A stretch of 64,000 nt of DNA from Polytrichum commune (lineage: Eukaryota > Streptophyta > Polytrichopsida > Polytrichales > Polytrichaceae), in assembly GCA_950295325.1 (NCBI GenBank), contig OX485804.1, positions 16,988,001-17,052,000 of the forward strand, read 5' to 3'. The notes beneath the pieces were generated by a model that had not been told where the DNA came from, ran no database searches, and worked only from the letters and a program-made list of their open reading frames with translations. Below are positions 48,010 through 59,429 of the stretch, piece after piece; positions within the stretch are counted from its first letter, which is position 1, and every line of letters begins with the position of its first letter. The position numbers and the translations under genes were made by a program.

Positions 48010-48430
48010 ATAATGATTGGGAGAGGCTTCTATTTTAATTCAAAAGTGAGAGACTCTTCACTTCCATATTGAGTAAGTTAATCATATGAGCTCCCAAATC
48101 ATGAGGAAAATGTTCATGGACGAGATTTGGATTTGCTAATCATCTCTTGCTCATTGCAAATTTAATATGGATAAGATAAAGGCATGTAAAATGAAATGGG
48201 CTCATTCTACCTCCAAGAAGCTAACAAGTGAGGCTAGAGCCAGAGTTGTGTTGGTTGACAAAATGGAGCGCCATCAAATTTCTAGACAAAACTACCAACA
48301 TCGAGCAATTTGTTTCATTGAAGTTAGTTAAGTGGACCTAATTCGGTGACTTATCTTAAAACCCGCACTAATATTTGAGTGGGGTGTGGTTAAAAAAATG
48401 GACACCAAAAAGACACATCTTTAGCAAAGA
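48010..48430. repeat. Dispersed repeat R2, copy
   Basis: Contains CTCTTCACTT, GAGCTCCCAAATCATGAGGA, TTATCTTA, TTGAGTGGGGTGTGGTT and GGACACCAAAAAGACACATC, in line with the copies at 62.6-63.4 kb. Confidence 0.5.
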
Positions 48431-48684
48431 TTTAACTAAGTGCTCACAGTTTGCTAAGCATTCTAGACTCAACAATCCATATACTTGAGTGTATGTTGCA
48501 GAGACACACTGCATCACGGAATACCGTGATCAGTGCATGGCTAACGGGCTCGCATTCACGCTGGTATCATATACTAGCGTTACTTTTTCTTTTCTTTTCT
48601 GTATGTTGCAGAAAGGGGGAAGGGGGTGGGGGGAGGAAGACCATATATGCTCATTTCATAAGATGGAGAATCTTTACTTTAAGC

Positions 48685-48834
48685 CCACCCGCACTTACTG
48701 GTGCGGGCCAGTAGTGAACGATTCTTACCAGCATGGGCCACTTTTAGAGTTGGTTTAGCCAGTGCGAGCCACTGGTTGCAACCAATGCTGGTACTCACCG
48801 TTCACTAGTGGCCCACACCAGTAAGTGTGGGTGG
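48685..48834. repeat. Long near-perfect hairpin (36 bp arms, 3 mismatches)
   Basis: The left arm at 48685-48720 (CCACCCGCACTTACTGGTGC and on) is the reverse complement of the right arm at 48799-48834 except at three positions. The 78 bp between them contain further inverted words (ACCAGCAT/ATGCTGGT; AGTGGC/GCCACT-like). The GC-rich arms stand out from AT-rich surroundings. Could be a foldback MITE, an internal repeat of a CACTA-type element, or a small-RNA hairpin. Confidence 0.75.
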
Positions 48835-49149
48835 ACTATTTGACAACAAGATAATCATATGAACTCCAACATTTATGAGAAAAACGTCTACGGATTTGCT
48901 TCTCATCTTACACATTATCTTGCACTAATTTCGCATATTGTGCTCAAAGAGTCCAATTTTAGGGCCATTTACCTCAATTAGACTGTCAACGTGGTCGGTA
49001 ATTGGAAACCCTTTGGCAATAAATTGCCATACTGATCAGGCAATGAACTCACTCAAGTTCCACCTTGAACCTAACTAAGTTATAAATGAGTCGGAGACTC
49101 CAAAACCAAAAGGAAAAGCAAACACAACCTTTTGCCACCTCAACAATAA

Positions 49150-49460
49150 ATATGCTTACTTGGCACTGCGGGACGCTGCCAACGAGGATTTGCCAGGGGT
49201 GTCCGATTGCATCCCAGGTTCTTGGGCTTCGTAAGAATTTTGGGCCAATAGCTTAGGCTTTTTAGATGGGCTCGGGGTTCTCGTTGCCACCACGTTAAGT
49301 GGGACCAACCCCAGCCACAAAGCCCATTGGAATCCCCCCATTAAAGCTGAGGTGGCAGAGGGTTCTGTGGTCCAGGGGAGTACACACGTATCACTTTCTG
49401 CCATGTGGCGGGCCCCAGCTTGGCTGTGCCCTCATGTACCACGGATGAAGATTTCAGGAT
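49150..49460. other. GC-rich patch, no gene assigned
   Basis: Higher GC than its surroundings, open over 82 codons on the minus strand (49156-49404) but without a recognisable motif. Words such as GGGACCAACCCCAGCCACAA suggest a repeat rather than an exon. Confidence 0.3.
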
Positions 49461-49504
49461 CTCCCTTCAGGCTACACTGACTGTCCACTTGGTGCCTGTT
49501 AGTA

Positions 49505-49650
49505 GGTGGCATCATGCAGTGCTATAACTCTTTAACAAGAATGTAATATTTGGTACCAAGCAAAGTCATTAATGTTCTATGAGGTCCGAATAACCTATTG
49601 AACTTTCATTACTAAAAATTGAAGTCATGAGGGAGGTGTTGTTGCATTGT
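49505..49650. repeat. Fragment of CTACACT-type element interior
   Basis: Contains GCAGTGCTATAACTCTTTAA, AAGTCATTAATGTTCTATGA and TTGCATTGTGTAACTTC, which match interior bases of the MITE modules near 8.2 and 10.1 kb. The ends are missing. Confidence 0.55.
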
Positions 49651-52600
49651 GTAACTTCAGATAAAAACACACATTAATTGGGATAATCCTTGTGTTTCAA
49701 ATGTCTAGGTTCATCATCATAAGGTCAAGGATTGGTGCCGCTCAAGTAAGTTGAACATGAGAACCAATGTTGGTTTGGTAGTGTTTTTTTTTTTAATTTA
49801 AATTTTATAAGTATCCGACTTGGATCATAACTTATTTCTAAGCCAATCACAACTTTTGTATTCAAGTGGTCCCTTACTCTGGTCTTGGCGTGACCCACCC
49901 CTACGTTCACATGTTACTTTGATATTTTATATCCTACTTGTGGGGTCCCATGAACCATAAATAAACAAACAAATGAATAAAAAAACCGACATTGAGCAAT
50001 GTGACGTGAATTTGAGCCCGTTGGCCCTACCCTGCTCAAGAATCCTCTTGATGCAAGGTGGGGTTTACTGCCTACCTTGTGGTGGGTGGGCTCTTGGCTT
50101 CCTACCTACCTAACTAGTTTTCTTTCCGTCAAGTAAAGAGAAGATTTCACAACAGGAACCGAACTGCCAACCACTCCATTCGGAAATGGGTACCTCTCCA
50201 CTATCACCCAATAGTTTAAGGTCATCTCGGACCGCATGAACCATAGCATTGTTTAACAACCCCCTTCCGTTGTTGGGACTAGGGGAGCCATGTTTGAGCC
50301 TCCCACACAAAGCAAACTTTTAATTTGTACCAAATGTTGCAACTATATGTTGTGGTGTGACTTTCTTGTTGTAGATGGTGATAGCTTGTTGTCTTGGAAA
50401 CTTATACTTCTTGCCACCCACACAAAGTACTATTTTGCTCATCTAAACTCAATTTTTTTTTTATTGTGTTGGTCTGCAACTTGGGATTTATTTTACGTAT
50501 TGCACAATCAAAAAAATAACAAAGCTTCATCTCATAGATTGCAACACAATTCATATTATTCCTACACTAGTGTGGACTTGTGTTGTCCCAACCCTTTGCA
50601 CATGAGCATATGAATTAATGTCCTAGGGCATATTTGCACAAACTGTTCAACATGCCGTTGCCAAATTTTTTTAAAGGATAGTTGTGAGTGCTCATGCAAT
50701 CACATCCGACCTTTCAAAAATGTGTACGAGTTCTCCAGAGGAAGGAAAGAAAAATGAACATTGTCGGTATAAATACTAACATGAACTTGAGCATGTTGAC
50801 CCCAAATTGTTCACGAGTCTTCTTGATAAAACTTAGGGAGAAAAATGCATTCATCGAGATGTTGATGAGGTATGGGCAAGATTTGAACTCACGCTCCTAT
50901 ATTTAGAGTCCAATGTCCAAACCACCACAAAGTTTTATCTAATTAGTGTGGGCCACAACAATTCCCAATTACCCACATTTTTTTTTATAATTTGAAGTGG
51001 CCCATTGTAATTTCTAGTGTGAAATATTAGTGTCAGTTTTTTCCATGTGCACATGTGGATATAAATTCAAGGCAAGGCAAGTACTATAAAATTACTAATG
51101 TTAAGCAATGCAAGTGCTATGAAATTACTGTGGGTAACGCTAAATTCCAACCCACATGAATTTCCCACCCACACAAATTAGACAAAACGGTGTAGACTAC
51201 ACGACCAAGCAAATTTTTAAATGTCCATGGTGACTATTGTACCGATTACAAACAATTGCCCTCACTAGGATCCAATTCAACACGTACTCCTTTGGTAAGA
51301 TAAAATCACAGAATTGCAAACTCAACTTCATGATATTACAAATCAATTTAGCAATAGGTTCTACCAATTTTATTGGAATCATGAATCAAGTTCACTATAT
51401 AAACAACCAATTTAACTTGATCTTTCAACCAATTTCATTATATGTTGTGAGCAACTTGATGCCCATATTCACAACTTCACAAAATCAATTTCATGAATTG
51501 TATAGATTTATTTACAACTCATAACCATGTAACAACACACTAGTTTTGGAAGTTAAAGGAAGAAATGATAATAATGACATGTTTGACCTAAGTTAACCCC
51601 ATTGTAATGGTAAAGCAAGTAGTATCTTTACTTATTAGTTGTTTTCTTGAAGGAGTTGTCTCACATGTGCCCATGCCCACCGCCATCAAATCACTTGAGG
51701 TCAATAAGACATACATGAGGTGTCTTCAACAAAGCACATGTGAATTAAGGTCACTGAGTTTTTAGAGGTCACTAGAATACACACTAGATTGATTTCTTTG
51801 TTAGTCATACTAAAAAGCCTTAAAGCCGAAGTAAAATCTCCCAAAATTATCTAATACAATTCAATCCAATTCGACAACTTATTAAATAAAATCTTAAACT
51901 CTTAAGATAAAATTGAACATATAGATGGCATCATTGTAGAGGTAGGATTGTTCTCATAAAATTTTAACCATTCATGTGTCCAAAATCAAAAGATGATATT
52001 GTAAACATGTACATTTGGTGTGATCAGGCAATGGATCAAAATGCTTGGATAAAAATGCCCGTCTTGACCTTTAGGGCTTAAGATCTTTTGCAAAAGCCAT
52101 AAGGCAATCCTTTTGGTTGAGTGTTTTGAGCATCTTATCCAAACATTTGTTAGTCTCAATACAATTCCTCACGAGTGAAAAATCAAGTGCTCCAAATGGA
52201 CAACCTTGTATCTTCACATATATGAATGTTTAATCCCATTTTCTATCATGTGTTGCATCGCTTTTGGGGTGGGAAAAGCCTAAAATAGCTCATAAGGGCT
52301 AGTATGCAAAAAATTTACTAGTTGGTATTACCATATCTCATTTCACCACATAATTTTCTCATGCTCAAACATAAGCAAGTGGATGTATGTATAACTATCT
52401 TAGAATAGAACAACTATCACCGATTTGCAATGACATGGATGTTTGATCTAGCCTCGGTCATGTTCATATCCTAGCTTTGCTCAAATGCACATAAGTAATT
52501 TGTCAATTATAATACACTCACCTTACTAAACATAGCATTCTTCATCTATCCCCTATAACCTTGCTTCATAAAATCATTCTAAGTTTACATATGAGAGAGA

Positions 52601-55600
52601 GAGAGAGAGAGAGATTTGATTGGAATGAGAGACATTTCACCCTTGATTTCGAATGTAAGCTCAAATATAAGCTGCAAGCTCAAATGTAAGTTTGAGTGGG
52701 GTTTACGGATCATGAATAAGGGTCAAGACCTATTGTATCATGGAAAGTGGCATAGATACCTTGTAGGACAATGTGGAACGTCAAGTCGGAGAATCTACAC
52801 CTTCCCTAGATGCACCTTTGTCACATTAGGGTCAAATTCCATGTAGACTTTGGAACAACCCTAAATATGCCATTTGAGTGACACCCATTGCCTAGAACAT
52901 TGCATGGCATCATAGCTTGTTTGATTTCTTGGGTTTATTTATTTATTTATTTTCTTGTCAAGTTTTACAATCAAGGTAACATTACTACATTTCATCAAGT
53001 ATTGAATAAGTAGGAAATTACATTGGGACCTTTGGAGTAAGTACAAGGTTGATGTTGTAAAGAAAGTGAGGTAGGACATACGATTCATGTGTGAGGCCTA
53101 CAGTTATAAGTACTACTTTGAATCACATGCTACTTCGTTGTTTGGGTCCCCCCCCAACCAAACTCCATTGCAAAAAGGTGGCCCAATTCATTTGATGTGG
53201 AATCCAATCATTATAGAGCTTGTATCTAACCCAATTCCTTTCCAACTTTGCTTGTCTCCCTTTCTATAGCTTGTTACATGTAGGTGGCATGCTCAAAATT
53301 TGTAATAGGTGGGTGTTATATATATATATATATATATATAATTGTAAGTTTTATGTTGATGTCATAAAAGGTAGAATCTTACCAAGTATGTATGTTTCTT
53401 TTTTGGTTTTGGGTTTGATTATTCTTGGATTTTTTCCGCATACTAACCTCAATTTGGTTGAGACTATCTCAAATCCCATATACCAATCATAGTTTGACTA
53501 TCAAAAGCACTTGATTTGATAGTAGTGTGATCAACAATGTTTTAGCTAAGATTAAAACCTTATATTCTTACTAAATTCAAATACTTTCTTCCTAAACAAT
53601 CATATAAGCCCATCCCCCAAAAAATAAAAAATAAAAAACTAAATAGTCCAATCTCCTTGAAACACAAATGTTTTCTTGTCAACTTTTAGAATCCCAAACA
53701 TAAGCACACACCAATCAATTAAAAGGTGCCCAATTAAGAGAAGTAGCCATATTAGGCCCACTTATGTTGATCTCCCACTCCAAACCATTATGACAACTCG
53801 AGCGGTCGATATTTGCCCCCCCCCCCCCCCCCCCCCCCTCCAAGGCCAACTAACTTAATAAGTTACAAGCTCACGGACCACATATGTTCCTTAAAAGCCC
53901 ACAGGCCTCGGTTGTGACGCACTATCATTACGGGTACTACGTAGCCTCCTTGTTGGGCATATCCATTGAATGATCCCCATCGACGTTCCCAATGGGGGGA
54001 ACCCTCGCTCTCCAAGAGTTCCCAACGAGTGGACCTCATGGAACCATCCTCTCACTTTCTATCGTTGCCTCCCAACAACCTAAAAGAAATCTTTTGTGGG
54101 ACCCGAAAGATGGGAGGCCCTAGAGAGAGCAGTCGGCGGGCTAGCTTTGAATCCCATTATTTATGCTCCATGCTTTCTTTCCACATCTAACGGTAGGGCG
54201 ATGACGATGGGTTGATCAGACGGTGGGCTATGGACTACGTGGAGGGTGGAGCTCCGCTTGAGAAAGAAAGGCGTCCTAGGATAGGGACGCTATGAGGTAT
54301 AGCGCATTTGACATGTGGGTATTAGGGTTATAGTGTTCAGCTCGTTTACTCTGGAGTGTAGGAGTTTTAATGAAATGTAATGAGATTAATTTGGAAGTCC
54401 AGGAAGCCAAAAGGCTTATGGGACTAAACGTACACCAAGACGATGATAAGAGGCTAATTCCTTAGAGTAACATAGTGCAGTGGCCTAGAGGCTAATATCT
54501 CCTTGGTGGCTTAATTGGAAGGAAACCCAAAGTTTGTGTAGAATTACGTTCTAAAACAGGGACAAAAACTCATCTCTGATGGACTGGTAGAGAGCTCTAT
54601 CTCAATAGGTAAAGTAAACTTGGGTGACATGTAATTGTTGTGTATAAGCGTGTGTCTCATCCATCTAACAAAAACATATCACAATAGTATGTAGCCCGTG
54701 CACCGTTTGTGTCGTTGACTTGATTATGAAATCACTGTAGCTTCAAACACCCATAATAAGAGTAACACATCACACTAATGTAATAGTTGGGAATAAATTA
54801 GGCTATTTTGATTGGAAATGCAATAGGTATTCAAGGCCCATCCATGCTAGGGACAAGATGATGCATGGCCAAAAAAATGTCACATGATTTATGATATTTT
54901 AGGGGGGATGAACGTATGAATATATAATTCACAAGTTTATGGCTCAATAATATGAGTGTTTAAATGTGTAAATTGCGTGAAAAGTTGTATGTTTCCCAAT
55001 GTGATGACAACAAATGTTGAAATTAATCAAAGCACTTACTATACACTTTATCAAACTCGAATATGAATCATAATCCATAAGCTCAAGGGATTGCATAACA
55101 TGGTATGGCTCACACCAACTGCAACTATCATATATCTATTCATAACATTATTATGTGGTATGTCTAGATTAATGTTCCATTTCAAAAAGGTAGTTGAGAA
55201 GAGATCTCATTGATTGACAAAATGTGGCATAATACTACTTTGCACCTTTCCAAATGCAATGACAAATTTGCACCCTATAGATTATTATTATTATTGTTAT
55301 TATTTATTGATGTAAACTACTTGTCATTCATAGGACCACTAAAACCTAGTGTAACACATGAAGAATGCTATGTTGTATTAAAAAAATTAAGTTTTTTTAA
55401 TAATATTTTATGGCCATAGTCCATCCCAACACATGTCTTTCTAACTTCTGCTATTAATAAAAAGCCATATGGCCTTAGTTCCCTAACTACAGAGAAAACA
55501 AGTGTCTTTAAATTTGTCAAGTTCCTCATTGTCCACATGACAATCATATTGCCTTGAGTGATGTTATTATGATGGTGGACAAAATGTTTGACAAGGACTC

Positions 55601-57479
55601 ACTACCACACTACCTACATCATAATCAATCTTTGTTCTTACTTTTTCAAAAGTCAAAAAACTCATGCCTGAAATGTAATATTCTACTAGAAATGTCTTGT
55701 ATATTCAACCGTTCAAAAAGTAAACGCAACCCAATTTGATACAATGTCTTTGGACCACCTTAACATTACTTAGCTTAGCCATGGTGTTTTGTGGGCTATG
55801 GCTAAGCTTAGTAATGTTATGACTACGTAAGTACTTATCAATTTTATATTAAGTATCTTTCACATTGACTTACAACTGCCAAGTCACTCTAACACACCTA
55901 GTTATCACATTGTTTAAGAATATCATAGGTTGTATTTTGTTTAACACTTGAGTTTGGAGACCCAAATCCCCTGACAACCTTTTGCTCAATTGTAGGTCGG
56001 AGGTTGAAAAGCAAAATTGATCTTATTAATGATCTTAGCAATTACCATCGACATAAATAAATAAATAAATAAATAAATTAGAGTGCATGTTGAAGAAATT
56101 TGGTGTCAAAACCACCCCAAAATGGACTTTAGTTTCAAGCTCAAGATGAAACCAAAGCGGGATCTATGGTTGAACATTGGTTCCTCAAGCTAGGAAATAG
56201 AGTTTATTGAGTGAAGATTGTTGAGATTTGGTGGGACATTGATGCCACATTAGCACCACTTTATTTGTTTCCCATACCTTGGACATGTACCCTAGTGTAA
56301 ACTCCTTGGGTCCAAAATTATGCTCTTGAGATATAAAATCGCTCGAGTTTGGGGTGTCTTTAGTCTTGGACCCCTATTATAAACCCACCCTTAGTAGGAT
56401 CGACATGCTATAAAATTTGTGAAGCATAGACTTTGACTTTGTGACTGATCCAACAACATTAGATCAGGTTTGATTGAAAAAGGTTCGTAAATTTCAACAT
56501 CTTGCATTGAATGTCTTGCAAGTACATTACATTACACATCTCCTTGGTTGCATTTCGTGGGATTAGGTATCACATGAACATAATATTCCTTTATTTTCAG
56601 GATTCCTCGTTTATGGGGAGCACTCAAATTGTGTATGTGGACTTTTTGACAAACAATTGTAAGTTATTAATCTAAAAAAATCACAACCTCTTTCTTTGGA
56701 AAAGACCATCATGTAGCTGCTTTGTTATGTAATGTATGGAGAGAGGAAATCATCGTATACGAGCGTATCTTCCATTCATCCAACTTAAAAGACTTGACTC
56801 TTATAGGTAACCCCCGCTAGAAATGAATCAACCACAAACCTACAGGGGTCAAATTTAATGTTGGATGGACGAGAGGTACACTCTTATGCCATACTTTCCT
56901 CTCCCCATAGTCTACATACAATGTGCTCCACTATATAGATGATTCACTAATGCATAATAATAATAATAATAATGTATCCCGAGTAATTTAAATAAGTCTC
57001 CACAAAGGATAAGTTAAAAATTACTCTTTACCTTGGGTGAACCTCAAGCCTGTACACGTGGCCGGAATCTAGAGGCCTCCTATCCACAAAGACCAGAATG
57101 TCATAAACTCAACTTTCCCAAACAGGCAACAATCGGGCCCCATCCAGGCCTGATATCTATGAAAGGCCAAAATCTATGAAAACAAACCAGAGAAGGTCGT
57201 CATAATCTACATGATACGAACATGCTATCCCTGAATGACAACCCTATCTGTAGATTCAGCAGTCACCCTACCTGCGTGAAGGCCGAGCGGCAACCTATGA
57301 CCATCAGAAACAAAGGAGACCTTAAATGTACCCACCAGGAACATCCGTATCCAAGAGTCTACCGAAATATCTGGTTATGTACAGATTTGGAAGACTTAGT
57401 GTGCTTGAGGGTGGTGATATACGACGCCTCGCAATGGCCTCTGGTGGTGCGTGTTTCGCAGCTCCTCATCAGGAGCTTC
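49651..57479. other. Gene-free intergenic stretch with microsatellites
   Basis: Simple repeats are the main feature: (GA)n near 52593-52613, (TTTA)n near 52937-52951, (TA)n at 53316-53340, a run of 23 C at 53816-53838, (ATT)n near 55286-55305, (ATAA)n near 56054-56081 and (AAT)n near 56957-56975. 56255-56400 is a third copy of the dispersed repeat at 11110 and 35790. 53880-54260 is a C/G-richer patch. A short palindrome (AGCTTAGCCATGG against CTATGGCTAAGCTTAG) lies at about 55770-55815. No gene motif was seen on either strand. Confidence 0.5.
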
Positions 57480-59429
57480 AAGGTCGCTGTTCTCACATTT
57501 TCCGACCGGAGTAGGTCGCATGTTGCTCCATAGAAACGAAGGCCCTTCCCACGCGCCAAACGATTTTTTTCTTCATGCTTTTGGTGCAGTTTTGAGGAAC
57601 CTCTGTTGCGAAGAAGCTGTGGTGGTATTGGAGGACTTGCTTATCCCTTGCATTGGTGGTGAACGGGAGCGGGGAGGTTCTGGACATGCGAGGAACACTT
57701 CCTGGAATTTGAAGTTTAAGTGATGAATTACGGCGAATCGGTGCGTTTTTTGTCATCTTTGTGTGGTGGAAAAGACGACGTGTATACTCCTTGTTTTGAA
57801 TTTCGGTCTATGTACGATTCTGATGTCTTAAAGTACCTGAGGAGCTGTGAGGAAAAAATTCTCTCTCTCCTACTTTTTTGTGTGAGGTTTCGCTGGAGCG
57901 AGCTTTTGGTTGCATCGCAGGGTTTTAGCCACAGGTATAGTTTTAGATTTGTGCTGCACATGCGATTTTCTTCTCCTCCTTACCGCTATTTCGTTTCGTT
58001 CTTGGCTTTATTCCAGTAGCACTGTTCGCTTTTCCATTTCTGTGTTGGACTGAGGTGTAGCGCTATTGATATCCTCGTCTCGTTCACATTTCCTCCATTC
58101 ATTGTAACGAGTGCTCAGGATCTTGGCAGAATTTTCTCTTATCTGCTCAAGCATCAGATGTGGAAGCTTTTCACGTCGTCTGTGTCGCCATTTTTCTCCG
58201 TTTCTTCTCTTTGCAATGCACATTCCTGTATTTCACCTAGGTTCGAGAGACTTCATATCTATTTCCAACTGTATTTCAAGAAGAGAAAGCTTGATTTGAA
58301 GTCGCAGTATCTCCGACTTTTTCCATTCTGCTTTGCGTTAGTGAATCTTGCTAATGTCTTTACGCACTACGAATATTCTCTAGCGTTGGTGCTCCTTGTT
58401 TTAAATTGCGTTATACCAAATCGAGTGTTCGGAGGGTAGACTGCTTCTTTCTTGGTAAAGCGCAGAAGTTTCTTTCTGGGAGATTAAGGACAGTGTTGTC
58501 CCTAAATATGATTGAACGTAGCTGTCGTTTTGTCGACTAAAATAGCAGAGATTCTCTTCAGAAATTTTTCGTCATCTTGCTCTTCATCTTGCGGAGTTGC
58601 ATTGGAGAAGTCAGTCTGGCTGGTTACCAAGTGCGATACGTGTGGGAGCTTACGAAAGGCTGGCTAAGGCAATTCAGATGCGTTCACTTGTTTCTTAGCT
58701 CTTAGAGGAGCCCTACTTATTTTGATACAGGCTATCGTCGCCTTTTCAGTGCTCCCGGGTCATCTTCTTATTGTGGCGCCTCGTTAGATGCCTGTTTCAG
58801 CGGAAGTATCGAGTTCGCTTGGGGATATGGTCCGTATTGCTATTTCTAATTATGGAAATGCTCTCTTGACCATTAACAGACTGCGGTCGAAAACATTTGC
58901 AGTCAACCCTAGCTACAGGAAGCTAGGGAGCCTTTGTCGCGCTGGAAGAGTTTGAATACACTGTGAAACTTGATGCTCGTCTCGTCCATCTGTTGAGAAT
59001 AAGTTATGACATATCGCACCAACGACTGAGTTTCTGGTCTAAGTTACTTGTTATCCTTCGTTTGTCGAGTTTCCTGCCTTCAGGACCGATGATAGGTATG
59101 GATAACTGTCCACGCGACTAAGGAAATAGGAGAATAGTGATGGAACCTAAACTATAGAATTTTCTTCAGCATGGAAGAGGTGTCTGTTTGTGAATTGACG
59201 TCACTACGATGGTAGAACCATTTATTTATGTAATTGCGTTTTTTCTGTTATTTCTTTTTGCCATGCCAAGTACATGTGGAGGTCTGAGCAAGTTTTTGCA
59301 CTTGTGTACAGGTGAATTCAGGGCTCATGGACAGAGCAGGTTAGACGAGAGGAGAAAATTGTAACGGCATCGACTAGACTTGCAACAACGCCTAATATAT
59401 AGTCCGGCTACTCTTCGTGGTCGGGAATT
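57480..59429 (+). promoter_or_regulatory. Probable promoter and 5' leader region of the BASS gene
   Basis: Composition changes near 57480 from AT-rich intergenic DNA to sequence with many CG dinucleotides and T-rich tracts, which continues to the BASS start codon. Several open frames on both strands (for example 57451-57723 and 58111-58299) overlap and carry no motif. A TTGTGTACAG|GTGAATTC junction near 59311 would serve as a splice acceptor for a leader intron. I infer promoter plus 5' UTR, perhaps with an intron. A separate unrecognised gene on the plus strand is possible. Confidence 0.35.

Noticed and set aside
50110..50310. Minus-strand 66-codon frame, considered as a gene or SINE
   Set aside because: A GGTTC-like box is visible on the minus strand, but the partner box, tail and flanking duplication are missing; no protein motif.
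57222..57533. 103-codon open frame upstream of the BASS gene
   Set aside because: Overlaps several other open frames on both strands, has no motif, and straddles the composition change.
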